Source: Pseudomonadota bacterium | GTDB lineage: Bacteria; Pseudomonadota; Alphaproteobacteria; Sphingomonadales; Sphingomonadaceae | DNA: 55,660 bases | NCBI GenBank assembly: GCA_963205265.1 | Contig: CAUJJI010000160.1 | Coordinates: 1-55,660 of the forward strand | Direction: 5' to 3' | Shown: piece by piece, positions 15,814 through 24,819 of the stretch | Layout: each line of letters begins with the position of its first letter | Numbering within the stretch: the stretch's first letter is position 1 | Made by a program: the position numbers and the translations under genes | Notes under the pieces: model-generated | The model's database searches: none | Told to the model about the DNA's origin: nothing | What the model saw: the letters and a program-made list of their open reading frames with translations, nothing else

Positions 15814-17301
15814 ATGACTTTCCAGCAACCCCTGGTCGATGCGCTCCCGCGCTCTACCCTGATCATCGGCGATACCCGCGAGGAGGCCGGTTCCGGCCAA
15901 CGACTGGCACATATCTACCCCGGCACCGGCTCGGTCACCCGCGAGATCGCGATGGCCGGTCCGGCCGACGTCGATCGCGCCGTCGCAGCCGCCAGGGCAG
16001 CCTTTCCGGCCTGGCGGGCCATGCCCGGCGACAAGCGGCGCGACCTGTTCTTCAAGCTGGCCGCCCTGTTCGAGCAGAAGGCCGCGGAATTCGTGCCTTC
16101 GCTGGTCGCGGAGAACGGCTCGATCTCCATGGCGGCGCCCTTCATGGCTTACGACGCCGCGCAGAAGTTTCGCTATTTCGGCGGCTGGGCCGACAAGATC
16201 CACGGCCGCACCGTGCCGATGTGGGGCGGGCCCGCGCACGACTACGTGTCCTATGAACCCTACGGCGTCGTCGGCGTCATCGTCCCGTGGAACGGCCCGC
16301 TGTTCGCCGCGACGATGGTCATGGCGCCGGCCCTGGCCGCGGGCAACTGCGTGGTGCTGAAGTCTCCCGACCTCGCCCCCTACAGCGCGATGAAGCTGGT
16401 CGAGCTGATCCAGGAAGCCGGCTTTCCCGCAGGCGTGGTCAACCTCGTCACAGGTGCCGCCGACGTCGGCGAGGCGATGGTCGCCCATCCCGGGATCGAC
16501 AAGATCCAGTTCATCGGCTCGGGCAACACGGCGCGCAAGGTGCTTGCCAATGCCGCGCAATCGCTCAAGCCGTGCGGCCTCGAGCTCGGCGGGAAGTCGG
16601 CGGTAATCGTGTTCGACGATGCCGACCTCCAGGGCGCGGCGAAGCGGGGGCTCACCGGCGCGGTCAGCGCCAATGGCCAGGGCTGCGTCAACGGCACGCG
16701 GCTGCTCGTCCAGCGCGGCGTGTACGAGCCTTACCTGCAGATGCTGACCGCCATGGCAGGCTACATCCAGGTCGGCGATCCCATGGACCAGACGACGACC
16801 ATGGGCCCGGTGATCTCCGAGGCGGCGCTGAACCGCATCGTCGGCATGGTCGAGCGCGGCGTGGCCCAGGGCGGCCGCCTCGTCACCGGCGGCGAGCGCA
16901 TGGGCGGCGATCACGCCGACGGCTACTTCCTGCCGGTGACCATCATCGCCGACGTCGACAACGGCAACGAGATCGCCCAGAACGAGGTCTTCGGCCCGGT
17001 CCTGGTGGTCACGCCCTTCGACACCGAGGAAGAGGCGATCGCGCTCGCCAATGCGACCGACTACGGCCTTGGCGCCTATGTCCATACGCAGAGCCTGCGC
17101 CGGGCCCATGCCGTGACGCGCGAGCTTCAGGCCGGGCAGATCCACGTCAACGGATCGGGCGAGGCGATGCAGCCCAACGTGCCGTTCGGCGGCTGGAAGC
17201 AGAGCGGCCACGGCCGCCTCGGCGGCGTCGAGGGGCTGCATGACTTTCTCCAGCCCAAGAACATCTGGATGAACCTGGCGGCGGCGGAGGCGGGACGATG
17301 A
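15814..17301 (+). CDS. Aldehyde dehydrogenase
   Basis: 495 aa NAD(P)-dependent dehydrogenase converting an aldehyde to its acid. Catalytic Glu is in LELGGKS (about 261) and the nucleophilic Cys in NGQGCVNG (about 295); VPWNGP (about 158), GSGNTARK and EVFGPVL (about 392) are also present. ATG 15814 with GAGAGGAAC upstream is chosen; two earlier in-frame ATGs (15757, 15772) would add a short, non-conserved tail. The stop overlaps the next start (ATGA), so translation is coupled to the CMD-like gene. Confidence 0.92.
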   Translation: MTFQQPLVDALPRSTLIIGDTREEAGSGQRLAHIYPGTGSVTREIAMAGPADVDRAVAAARAAFPAWRAMPGDKRRDLFFKLAALFEQKAAEFVPSLVAENGSISMAAPFMAYDAAQKFRYFGGWADKIHGRTVPMWGGPAHDYVSYEPYGVVGVIVPWNGPLFAATMVMAPALAAGNCVVLKSPDLAPYSAMKLVELIQEAGFPAGVVNLVTGAADVGEAMVAHPGIDKIQFIGSGNTARKVLANAAQSLKPCGLELGGKSAVIVFDDADLQGAAKRGLTGAVSANGQGCVNGTRLLVQRGVYEPYLQMLTAMAGYIQVGDPMDQTTTMGPVISEAALNRIVGMVERGVAQGGRLVTGGERMGGDHADGYFLPVTIIADVDNGNEIAQNEVFGPVLVVTPFDTEEEAIALANATDYGLGAYVHTQSLRRAHAVTRELQAGQIHVNGSGEAMQPNVPFGGWKQSGHGRLGGVEGLHDFLQPKNIWMNLAAAEAGR

Positions 17302-18092
17302 GCGAACTTCTCGACAACCAGGAACGCAGTGCCCGCGGCCTCGCCGTGCAGGCCGAAGTCACCGGCAAGGCGGCCTCGGCACCGGCCACGCTGGTCGAGG
17401 AAAGCTGGCGCGACTTCGTCTTCGCTGAAGTCTGGGCTCGGCCGCAGCTCGAGCGGCGCGCGCGCTTCCTGATCTCGATCGCCAGCGCGGTGATCACCGG
17501 CGCCGATACGGAGATCCTGGACAACTATGTCCGCGGCGCCCTCAAGGGCGGCGAGCTCTCGGTGCTGGAACTGCGCGAGGCAGCGTTGCACCTCGGTCCC
17601 TACGGCGGCTGGGGACGCGGTGTCGCGCTAGACAAGTCGGTCAGCCGCATCATCGCCGAGCTCGGCCTGGCCAATGCCGAGACCGCGCCGATCCGCGCCG
17701 CGCCCTGGGATCCCAAAGTGCGCGACAGCGAAGGAGCTGCCGAATTCACCAAGGTGATGACCTTTGCCAGCGGTCCGCCGGCAGCGCCCTATCTCGAAGC
17801 GATCCACAACTTCGTCTTCGGCGAGATGTGGACGCGCCGGGCGTTGGACGAGCGTTCGCGCCGCTGGCTGACGCTGGTCGGTGTCTGCGATTCCACTATC
17901 GAGATCCCGGTCAAGTCTCATGTCCACGCAGCCATGGCGAGCGGCAACTGCAAGCCGGAGGAAATGCAGGAATTCGTCCTGCAATTCGCTATCCATCACG
18001 GCTGGCCGAAAGCCTCGATCGTGCAAAGCGTGGTCTTCGAGATGATCCAGAAGGTCGCGGCCGGCCTTCCGTGGCACGGACAGCAGGCATGA
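17298..18092 (+). CDS. Two-domain carboxymuconolactone-decarboxylase-like protein
   Basis: 264 aa. Two AhpD/CMD-like helical repeats are visible, one around 40-125 with ELREAALHLGPYGGWGRG and one around 150-255 with EMQEFVLQFAIHHGWPKA. Both keep the family's E-x6-H-x5-GW core. The redox CxxC of AhpD peroxidases is missing, so a decarboxylase/isomerase-like role is more likely. It overlaps the aldehyde dehydrogenase stop and the following SDR start by 4 nt each (ATGA), which places it firmly in the operon. Real substrate unknown. Confidence 0.83.
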   Translation: MSELLDNQERSARGLAVQAEVTGKAASAPATLVEESWRDFVFAEVWARPQLERRARFLISIASAVITGADTEILDNYVRGALKGGELSVLELREAALHLGPYGGWGRGVALDKSVSRIIAELGLANAETAPIRAAPWDPKVRDSEGAAEFTKVMTFASGPPAAPYLEAIHNFVFGEMWTRRALDERSRRWLTLVGVCDSTIEIPVKSHVHAAMASGNCKPEEMQEFVLQFAIHHGWPKASIVQSVVFEMIQKVAAGLPWHGQQA

Positions 18093-18847
18093 GCGGCATC
18101 CAGATCGACATGACGGGCAAGGCGGCGCTGGTGACCGGCGCGGCATCGGGGCTGGGCCGGGCGACGGCGCTCAAGCTGGCCGAGGCCGGTTCGGCGCTCT
18201 GCCTGGTGGACGTCAATGCCGCGGGCCTCGCGGAGACGGCCGCCATGCTCGGGGGCGGCGAGGCGCTGCTCCACACCGCGGACCTCGCCGATCCCGATGC
18301 CTGCAAGGCCGCTGTCGCTGTGGCGGTCGAGCGATTCGGGCGGCTCGACGCGCTGTGCAACGTCGCGGGCATCTTCAAGTTTGCCCATGCCGAGCAGCTG
18401 ACGCGAGAGGACTGGGACAGGATCATTGCGATCAACCTGTCGGCTCCGTTCTTCCTGTCGCAGGCGGCGATCCCGCACCTGCTGGAAGCCAACGGCGCGA
18501 TCGTGAACGTGGCGTCCTCGGCCGCGTTCATCGGCGAATCCTATGCCTCGGCCTATTGCGCCAGCAAGGCCGGCATCGCCAATCTGACCAAGGCCCTGGC
18601 GATGGAATATTCGCGCAAGCCGATCCGCATCAACGCGGTGGCGCCAGGCGGCATGATGACCAATATCGGCAACGGCATGCAGATGCCCGACAACCTCGAA
18701 TACGACCTGATCCAGCGCTTCTCCGGGCTGCGTGGTCTGGTCGAGGTAGAGGATGTCGCCGCGCTGATCGCCATGCTCGCCTCGCCGGCGGGCCGTTCCT
18801 ACCACGGCGCGGTCCTGTCGATCGACGCCGGCATCACGGCGGGCTGA
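18089..18847 (+). CDS. Short-chain dehydrogenase/reductase
   Basis: 252 aa. The cofactor motif TGAASGLG is at about 15-22, the NNAG equivalent is the variant CNVAG (about 92), and the active site has NVASSAA (Ser about 140) and YCASK (about 153-157). The C-terminal SIDAGITAG is typical of classical SDRs. The start ATG overlaps the preceding stop. It probably oxidises or reduces an alcohol/ketone intermediate made in the same operon. Confidence 0.88.
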   Translation: MSGIQIDMTGKAALVTGAASGLGRATALKLAEAGSALCLVDVNAAGLAETAAMLGGGEALLHTADLADPDACKAAVAVAVERFGRLDALCNVAGIFKFAHAEQLTREDWDRIIAINLSAPFFLSQAAIPHLLEANGAIVNVASSAAFIGESYASAYCASKAGIANLTKALAMEYSRKPIRINAVAPGGMMTNIGNGMQMPDNLEYDLIQRFSGLRGLVEVEDVAALIAMLASPAGRSYHGAVLSIDAGITAG

Positions 18848-18850
18848 GAC

Positions 18851-19654
18851 ATGAGCGAAACCATCGGATTCATCGGCGTCGGCAGCCAGGGCGGGCCGAT
18901 GGCCCATCGCATCGTCGATGCCGGCATGAAGCTCGTCGTCTGGGCACGGCGGCCGGAAGTGCTCGAAGCCTATACCGCCAAGGGGGCGCAGGCCGCCGCT
19001 ACGGTCGCCGAGCTGGGCGCGCAATGCGACCATGTGGGCATCTGCGTGGTCAACGATGCCGATGTCTTCTCGATCACCGACCAGCTGATTCCGGTGATGA
19101 AGCCCGACAGCCGCATCGCCGTTCATTCGACGGTGCTGCCCGAAAGCGTCGCCGAGCTGGAAAGACAATGTGCCGAGCGCGGCATCGCGCTGATCGACGC
19201 GCCGGTCAGCGGCGGCTCGCCGGCAGCGGAAGCGGGCACGCTCACCGTCATGTGCGGCGGCCGGCAGGAGGCCTTCGACGTGGCTCTGCCGGTGTTCCGG
19301 ACTTTCGGCAAGCTGGTCGTCCTGCTCGGCCCGGTCGGCGCCGGCCAGCGCGCCAAGATCATCAACAATGCAATGCTCTCCGCCCATATGGGCATCGCCA
19401 TGGCCGCGCACGACGCGGCGGCGGCGCTCGACATCGGCCGCGAAGCCTTCGCCGAGCTGATCAACGCCAGCAGCGGCCGCAGCTTCGGCTTCGAGGTGTT
19501 CTCGCGCCTGCCGTCGCCCGCGGCTTTCGCCACGGGCGCGCCGCTGCTGCTGAAGGACATCAACCTGCTGAAGGCGATCCTGCCCGGCAATGTCGGCGCC
19601 GCCGAGCTGGACGCCGCTGCGGCGCGCTTCCTGGCGGCGGCCAATCCCGCCTGA
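18851..19654 (+). CDS. 3-hydroxyisobutyrate-dehydrogenase-like NAD(P) enzyme, first copy
   Basis: 267 aa beta-hydroxyacid dehydrogenase. The N-terminal Rossmann motif GFIGVGSQGGPMA, substrate-binding DAPVSGGSPAAEAG (about 116-129) and catalytic Lys in KIINNAML (about 171) are intact. It is slightly short of the usual 285-300 aa, mainly at the C-terminus. It begins 3 nt after the SDR stop, in the same operon. Three such paralogues occur in the window, which suggests several 3-hydroxyacid oxidation steps. Confidence 0.86.
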   Translation: MSETIGFIGVGSQGGPMAHRIVDAGMKLVVWARRPEVLEAYTAKGAQAAATVAELGAQCDHVGICVVNDADVFSITDQLIPVMKPDSRIAVHSTVLPESVAELERQCAERGIALIDAPVSGGSPAAEAGTLTVMCGGRQEAFDVALPVFRTFGKLVVLLGPVGAGQRAKIINNAMLSAHMGIAMAAHDAAAALDIGREAFAELINASSGRSFGFEVFSRLPSPAAFATGAPLLLKDINLLKAILPGNVGAAELDAAAARFLAAANPA

Positions 19655-19673
19655 TCCAACGGAGTTCACACCA

Positions 19674-20459
19674 ATGGCTTTCTCGCTCGACCAGTTTCGC
19701 CTCGACGGCAAGGTCGCCGTGGTCACCGGCGCCGGGGGCCGGGGTAATTCGATCGGCCGCGCCTATGCGCTCGGCTTTGCCAATGCCGGCGCCGCGGTCG
19801 TCGTCGCCGATCTCAACCAGGCCGGTGCCCAGGCCGTTGCCGACGAGATCAACGGCGCCGGCGGCAGGGCGATCGGCGTAGGCGTCGACGTTTCCGACGA
19901 GGCGCAGACGCTGGCCATGGCGGCGGCGGCGAAGGAAGCTTTCGGCGGCGTCGACATCCTGATCAACAATGCCGCGCTGATGGTCGACATCAGCTACGAC
20001 AATTGCGAGACGGTCGCCCTCGACGCCTGGAACAAGGCTTTCGCGGTCAACCTCAACGGCGCCCTGCTGTGCAGCCGGGCAGTGATCCCGTCGATGCGCG
20101 AGCGCGGCGGCGGCCGCATCGTCAACCAGACTTCGGGCGGCGCCTATCCGGCGACCGGCCTTTACGGCATCACCAAGCTGGCGCTGGTCGGGCTGACGAC
20201 TTCGCTCGCCAAGCAGTTCGGCGCGGACAACATTACCTGCAACGCCATCGCCCCCGGCAACGTCAAGTCGGACGCGGGCAAGATGCTCGTCCCCGACGAC
20301 TCGCCTTTCATCCAGTTCCTGCAGATGACCTGCGCCACCCGTCCACGCGGCGAGCCGGACGAGCTGGTCGGCGCGGCGATCCTGCTGTGCTCGGAAGCGG
20401 GGAGCTGGATCACCGGGCAGGTGATCCACATCGACGGCGGCTGGATCATGCGGCCTTGA
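19674..20459 (+). CDS. Short-chain dehydrogenase/reductase
   Basis: 261 aa. The glycine motif TGAGGRGNSIG is the extended form also seen in enoyl-reductase-like SDRs. NNAA (about 101) and YGITK (about 164-168) mark the active site, and HIDGGWIMRP closes the protein. GGAG lies 10 nt before the ATG. It is the last gene of the plus-strand operon and is convergent with the SMP-30 gene, 18 nt away. Confidence 0.88.
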   Translation: MAFSLDQFRLDGKVAVVTGAGGRGNSIGRAYALGFANAGAAVVVADLNQAGAQAVADEINGAGGRAIGVGVDVSDEAQTLAMAAAAKEAFGGVDILINNAALMVDISYDNCETVALDAWNKAFAVNLNGALLCSRAVIPSMRERGGGRIVNQTSGGAYPATGLYGITKLALVGLTTSLAKQFGADNITCNAIAPGNVKSDAGKMLVPDDSPFIQFLQMTCATRPRGEPDELVGAAILLCSEAGSWITGQVIHIDGGWIMRP

Positions 20460-20477
20460 GATGCGAGCCCGGGACGC

Positions 20478-21398
20478 TCAATAAGCCAGCTTCAACCCGG
20501 CCCTCGGCCAGTCCACCGCCACCAGCGTGCCATAGCCCGACAGCGTAATGTAGGCCGTGCGCATGTCCTCGCCGCCGAAGGCGATGTTGGTGCAATAGGG
20601 TTCGGGCGCGGCGTAGAATTCGACCAGCCCGCCGTCGGGCGAGAACACGCTGATGCCGGCATTGACCAGCGTTGCGACGCAGATGTTGCCGTTCTCCTCG
20701 ACCGCCATCGAATCGAAGCGCTGGTAGCCGGTGCCGCTGCCGATGAACCTGCCGCCGTTGGGCGAGGGCCAGGGCTCCTTGGCGACTTCGCCGGGACCGA
20801 GGATCGGCCAGGCCCAGACGCGGCCGGTCTCGGTTTCCGAGGCGTAGAGCGTCTCGCCGTCGGGCGAGATGCCGACGCCGTTGGCGGTGATCAGCGGAAA
20901 GGCGACCTCGGTGACGAACGAGCCGTCCTCCGAGGCATAGAACACCGCGCCGCGGTCCATCAGCCGGTCGTAGCTCTTGCCGTGGTCGGTGAACCAGAAG
21001 CCGCCCTTGCCGTCGAAGACGATGTCGTTGGGCCCCGTCAGCGGCACGTCGCCGCAGTGCGTCAGCAGCGTCTCGACCTTGCCCGACGACAGGTCCACGG
21101 TCTGGATGCTGCCGCCGGTATAGCTGTCGGCGCGGCCGTGCGGGCGGACGTAGCCGTCCTGCTCATAGACCCAGTTGAAGCCGCCGTTGTTGCAGACATA
21201 GACCTTGTTGCCCGGGCCCATGGCCGCTCCGTTGGGCCCGCCGCCGAGTTCGGCCACCACTTCCTTGCGGCCGTCGGGGAGCACCTTGACCAGCCGCGCG
21301 CCCTCGATCTCCACCACCAGGACCGAGCCGTCGGGCAGGGCGATCGGCCCTTCGGGAAAGCGCAGTCCGTCGGTGATCTGGCGGCCCTCGAGTTTCAT
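20478..21398 (-). CDS. SMP-30/gluconolactonase-family lactonase, second copy
   Basis: 306 aa beta-propeller. Metal ligands are probably Glu in RFPEGPIAL (about 16), Asn in TGPNDIVFD (about 124), Asn in TANGVGISPD (about 172) and Asp in RFDSMAVEENG (about 229). AGGAGAG 6-10 nt before the ATG supports the start. It is the distal gene of the long minus-strand operon. The two SMP-30 proteins are diverged, so they are unlikely to be a recent duplication. It presumably hydrolyses a pathway lactone. Confidence 0.86.
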   Translation of the reverse strand: MKLEGRQITDGLRFPEGPIALPDGSVLVVEIEGARLVKVLPDGRKEVVAELGGGPNGAAMGPGNKVYVCNNGGFNWVYEQDGYVRPHGRADSYTGGSIQTVDLSSGKVETLLTHCGDVPLTGPNDIVFDGKGGFWFTDHGKSYDRLMDRGAVFYASEDGSFVTEVAFPLITANGVGISPDGETLYASETETGRVWAWPILGPGEVAKEPWPSPNGGRFIGSGTGYQRFDSMAVEENGNICVATLVNAGISVFSPDGGLVEFYAAPEPYCTNIAFGGEDMRTAYITLSGYGTLVAVDWPRAGLKLAY

Positions 21399-21433
21399 CG
21401 GCTTTCTCTCCTGTGTTCAGCGTTGGTCTGCCT

Positions 21434-21462
21434 GTCGTCCCGCGCTCGACCCGGGACCACGG
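21434..21462. repeat. Partial copy of intergenic repeat family B
   Basis: GTCGTCCCGCGCTCGACCC with GGGACCACGG matches the left part of the family B unit at 24721-24815 with a few changes. It lies between two minus-strand genes. Confidence 0.55.
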
Positions 21463-22338
21463 TCATTTCTTATCCACCAGTTCGATGATCGCCGGGAAGT
21501 ATTTGTCGCCGATCCCGCTGTCGACCGCGGCCTTGTAATATTCCGCGGCGCGGTTCGCCATGCGCGGCTCGACGCCCATCTCGCCGGCGAGCTCGAGCGC
21601 ATAGGCGAGATCCTTGAGCACGTAGGGCGAGGGGAACGCCTTCTCGGGGAACTGGCGCGGCACCATCGCCTTCAGGCCATGGTTCTGCAGCGCGAAGCTG
21701 TTGCCCGAGCCGAGGCCGACGGCTTCCACCAGTTTCGCCGGCGCCACTCCGGCGCGCTCTGCGACGACCATCATCTCGGCGATCGCGGCGACGTTCTCGA
21801 ACAGCAGCGTGTTGTTGATCAGCTTGACCACCTGGCCGCAGCCGACTTCGCCGCACAGCGTGACGTCGCTGCCCATGTAGTGCAGCAGCGGCGCGATCCG
21901 CGCGAACAGAGCCTCGCTCGCGCCGACCATGATCGACAAGGTCCCGTCCTGCGCCGCCTGCCGGGTGCGGGCGACCGGCGCGTCGGCGAAGGCGATGTCG
22001 CGGCCGGCCAGCTCGGCCGCCACTCGGCGCGCTTCGGCAACGCTGGTGGTGGAAAGATCGACGACGATGGTGCCGGGCGCCGCATGGGCGGCAATTTCCG
22101 CGCAGACGGCTGCGACCTGCTTGCCGCCGGGCAGCGAGAGGAAGACGACTTCCGCCGCCTTGGCGACATCCCCCACCGAAGCCGCGGCGATCGCACCGGC
22201 GGCGCAGGTCTCGTCGAGCGCGGCCGGGTTCATGTCGAAGGCGTGGACCGGGGCCGGATGCTTGCGCACCACGTTGCGGCTCATCGGCCCGCCCATGACG
22301 CCGAGCCCGATGAAGCCGAGGGTTGGGGTGTGGGTCAT
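21463..22338 (-). CDS. 3-hydroxyisobutyrate-dehydrogenase-like NAD(P) enzyme, second copy
   Basis: 291 aa. GFIGLGVMGGPMSRN at the N-terminus binds the cofactor, DAPVARTRQAAQDGTL (about 121-136) is the substrate loop, and Lys in KLINNTLL (about 174) is catalytic. The loop has DAPVARTR in place of DAPVSGG, as in the gamma-hydroxybutyrate/glyoxylate-reductase-like branch. AAGGAGG 10 nt upstream fixes the ATG at 22338 rather than the earlier in-frame ATG at 22389. A hairpin at 22358-22380 separates it from the upstream CoA transferase. Confidence 0.88.
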   Translation of the reverse strand: MTHTPTLGFIGLGVMGGPMSRNVVRKHPAPVHAFDMNPAALDETCAAGAIAAASVGDVAKAAEVVFLSLPGGKQVAAVCAEIAAHAAPGTIVVDLSTTSVAEARRVAAELAGRDIAFADAPVARTRQAAQDGTLSIMVGASEALFARIAPLLHYMGSDVTLCGEVGCGQVVKLINNTLLFENVAAIAEMMVVAERAGVAPAKLVEAVGLGSGNSFALQNHGLKAMVPRQFPEKAFPSPYVLKDLAYALELAGEMGVEPRMANRAAEYYKAAVDSGIGDKYFPAIIELVDKK

Positions 22339-22357
22339 CTTGACAAATCCTCCTTCA

Positions 22358-22380
22358 ATCCTCCCCGTACCGGGGAGGAT
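22358..22380. terminator. Perfect hairpin inside the minus-strand operon
   Basis: ATCCTCCCCG and CGGGGAGGAT are exact 10-base inverted arms around TAC, immediately after the CoA transferase stop. It could attenuate or process the transcript, or be a remnant of repeat family A reduced to its outer arms. No T-run follows. Confidence 0.5.
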
Positions 22381-22385
22381 GACTT

Positions 22386-23579
22386 TCAATAAATCACTTC
22401 CGCATCCTCCAGCGCCTGCCGCTCCGCCCCGCTCATTCCCAGCAGTTCGCCGTAGACATAGTCCTCATGCTCGCCGAGCCGCGGCGTGCCCCGGTCGATG
22501 CCGATCTCGGCGCCTTTAGACAGGCGCATCGGCACGCCGACGGCAGCGCGAAGCTTGCCGTCCGGCTCGGCCACTTCGACGATGCTCCCGCGCATGCGCA
22601 GATGCGCGTCCGCGGCGATCTCGGGCGTGGTCCAGGAAGCGTGGGCGGCGATGCCCGCGGCCTGGAGCAGCTCGGCCGCGGCATTGGCATCGCAGGTGCG
22701 CGTCCAGGCGGAAACGATGTCCTCCAGTGCGGCGCGATTGGCATGGCGGCTCGCCCCTGCGGCAAAGCGCTGGTCGCCGGCCAGCTCGGGGTGGCCGATG
22801 ACCGCCGCGAAGGCCCGCCATTGCGCGTCGTCGGCCACTGCGATCGATATCCAGCGGTCCTCTCCGGCGGCCGGATAGACGCCGTGCGGCGCCATGCAGG
22901 GGTGGTCGTTGCCGGCGCGGTGCGGTTCCTCTCCGGCGGCGGCGAGCAGCAGCGCCTCGCCCAGCAGCGACGAGGAGACTTCGCGCGCCGACACGTCGAC
23001 CAGCCCGCCCTCGCCGGTGGCCCGGCGCCGGTGCAGCGCGGCGAGCACGGCGACGGCGGCGTTCATGCCGACGGTATGGTCCATGACGTGCCGCATCTCC
23101 ACCGGTGGCCCGTCGGCATAGCCGGTCATCTCGCCGAGCCCGCCCCAGGCGCCGAACAGCGGGGCATAGCCGGCGAAATGGCGGTCCGGCCCGGTCTGTC
23201 CGGAGGAGGAGACCGACAGCATGATGATGTCGGGCTTCACCGCGACGAGATCGTCGAAGCCGAGGCCGAGACGGCCGATGACGCCGGGGCGGAAGCTTTC
23301 GGCGGCAATGTCGGAAGCGGCCACCAGGCGCTTGGCCAGCGCCGCGCCTTCGGGCTTTTTGAGATTGATGCGGACCGACAGCTTGGTCGAGGCGACCTGG
23401 TCGAAAGTCGCCGGACCCATGCGGCCGTAGACCGGATGTGGCTTGCGGAACGCGTCGGGGCGCATGGCGCTCTCGATCTTGATCACCTCGGCGCCGAGCT
23501 GCGACAGCAGGTGCGTGCAGAACGGGCCCGCGTTGTGCACGGTGAAGTCGGCGATGCGGATGCCGGACAGGGGCTTCAT
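22386..23579 (-). CDS. CaiB/BaiF family (class III) CoA transferase, copy 1
   Basis: 397 aa. It transfers CoA between organic acids through an aspartyl-CoA type intermediate. The N-terminus MKPLSGIRIADFTVHNAGPF with LGAEVIKIE is characteristic. In the segment GGLVDVSAREV (about 191-201) the position of the catalytic Asp (V-x-V-S-x-x-D in formyl-CoA transferase) is Glu, a variant seen in many homologues. Its start overlaps the stop of the next CoA transferase by 4 nt (ATGA), so the two are translated together and may form a pair. Confidence 0.87.
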   Translation of the reverse strand: MKPLSGIRIADFTVHNAGPFCTHLLSQLGAEVIKIESAMRPDAFRKPHPVYGRMGPATFDQVASTKLSVRINLKKPEGAALAKRLVAASDIAAESFRPGVIGRLGLGFDDLVAVKPDIIMLSVSSSGQTGPDRHFAGYAPLFGAWGGLGEMTGYADGPPVEMRHVMDHTVGMNAAVAVLAALHRRRATGEGGLVDVSAREVSSSLLGEALLLAAAGEEPHRAGNDHPCMAPHGVYPAAGEDRWISIAVADDAQWRAFAAVIGHPELAGDQRFAAGASRHANRAALEDIVSAWTRTCDANAAAELLQAAGIAAHASWTTPEIAADAHLRMRGSIVEVAEPDGKLRAAVGVPMRLSKGAEIGIDRGTPRLGEHEDYVYGELLGMSGAERQALEDAEVIY

Positions 23580-24703
23580 GCGCGGCAATCCGAATATTGG
23601 TTGTCCCGGGCCTCCAGCGCCGGCGGACCGCCGCGCAGCGCCATCGGGGCACCGTCGAATTGGAACGGCGAAACAAGCATGTCGAACACCCCCGCGCCGG
23701 TCTCGACCGGCTGGAACAGCCCGCGCACCCGCTCGTGCGGATCGCGCACCACTTCGGCCGGCGTGTAGTATTTGGCCAGCGGCACCGAGAGCGCCTGGCC
23801 GTCGCGGACGATGTCCTCCACCTTGCGCACTGCTGCCCAGGCGCGGATGTGGCGATTGATCATCGGCCCCTGGCGGCTGCGCTCCAGCGGATCCTCCAGC
23901 GCCGGGTCGAGCGCCCATTCCGGCTCGCCGAGCAGCTTGACCAGGCCTTCCCACTGGCGCTGCTCGAGCGTCAGCAGCTCGACGTGGCCGTCGGCGCAGG
24001 GGATCACGCCGCCGTAGCGGAAGCTGCGCTCGACGCGGTGCTCGATCGAGCCGTCGCCGAGCCGCTGGATGGCGAAGGCGCCGACCGCCAGCGCCGCATC
24101 CTGGCTGGCGACGTCGACGAACTGGCCGCCGATCTCGGGCCGCACCCACAGCGCCGACAGCGCGCCCAGCGCGGCGGCGATGCCGCCCTGCAGCGAGGCG
24201 AAGTGGCCGTAGATTTTGACCGGCGGACGATCGGGAAACAGCTCGACCGACAGGCCGTTGGGCAGCAGGTTGCCTTCGCCGGAGGCGTGCTGGATGTTGA
24301 TCTCTTCGGCCTTCCAGACGGCCTTGGGCCCATGCGCACCGAAGGGCAGCACCGAGACGTGGACGAGGTCGGGATGGCGGCGGGCGATGCTCGCTTCGTC
24401 GAGGCCCAGGGCGTCGCGCTCGGCGAGCGGGGTGTCGTCGATCAGCACGTCGGCTTCGCTGAGCAGCGCGCCGGTCGCCGCGGGGTCGTCGCAGACGCGG
24501 CTGCTCATGCCGGCGGCGAGATAGGCGAACAGCGCCGAGACGCCGGGCGCGAGGAATGGCGGCTCGCCGCGCAGGGGCGAGCCCTGCGGCGGCTCGAGCA
24601 GGACCACCTCGGCACCCATCGTCCCGAGCAGCCGCCCGGCATAGGCCGCGGCAACGCCTCTGGCGCGCAGGATGACGCGGAGACCCGACAATGGTGGCAT
24701 CAT
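23576..24703 (-). CDS. CaiB/BaiF family (class III) CoA transferase, copy 2
   Basis: 375 aa, diverged from copy 1. LGTMGAEVVLLEPPQG (about 26-41) is the CoA/ribose-binding start of the fold and GGQFVDVASQDAAL (about 190-203) carries the expected catalytic Asp. GGGGAGG precedes two tandem ATGs (24703, 24700); the second has the better spacing. Together with copy 1 it may be a heteromeric transferase or serve two acids. A family B repeat lies in the 116-nt gap upstream. Confidence 0.85.
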   Translation of the reverse strand: MMPPLSGLRVILRARGVAAAYAGRLLGTMGAEVVLLEPPQGSPLRGEPPFLAPGVSALFAYLAAGMSSRVCDDPAATGALLSEADVLIDDTPLAERDALGLDEASIARRHPDLVHVSVLPFGAHGPKAVWKAEEINIQHASGEGNLLPNGLSVELFPDRPPVKIYGHFASLQGGIAAALGALSALWVRPEIGGQFVDVASQDAALAVGAFAIQRLGDGSIEHRVERSFRYGGVIPCADGHVELLTLEQRQWEGLVKLLGEPEWALDPALEDPLERSRQGPMINRHIRAWAAVRKVEDIVRDGQALSVPLAKYYTPAEVVRDPHERVRGLFQPVETGAGVFDMLVSPFQFDGAPMALRGGPPALEARDNQYSDCRA

Positions 24704-24720
24704 GATCCTCCCCGGAACGA

Positions 24721-24815
24721 GTCGTCGTCCCGGGCTCGACCCGGGACCGCTGACCTCATCGACGGAACGGTCCGTCCGGATGAGAGCGATCCCGGGTCAA
24801 GCCCGGGATGACGAT
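24721..24815. repeat. Intergenic repeat family B, full copy
   Basis: The element begins GTCGTCGTCCCGGG, contains CTCGACCCGGGACCGCTG, ATCGACGGAACGGTCCGTC and GATCCCGGGTCAAGCCC, and ends GGGATGACGAT. The ends are inverted, so it can fold into a long hairpin. Other copies are at 49665-49757, 49782-49874 and 51433-51514. It separates two genes of the minus-strand operon. Confidence 0.75.
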
Positions 24816-24819
24816 CAGT

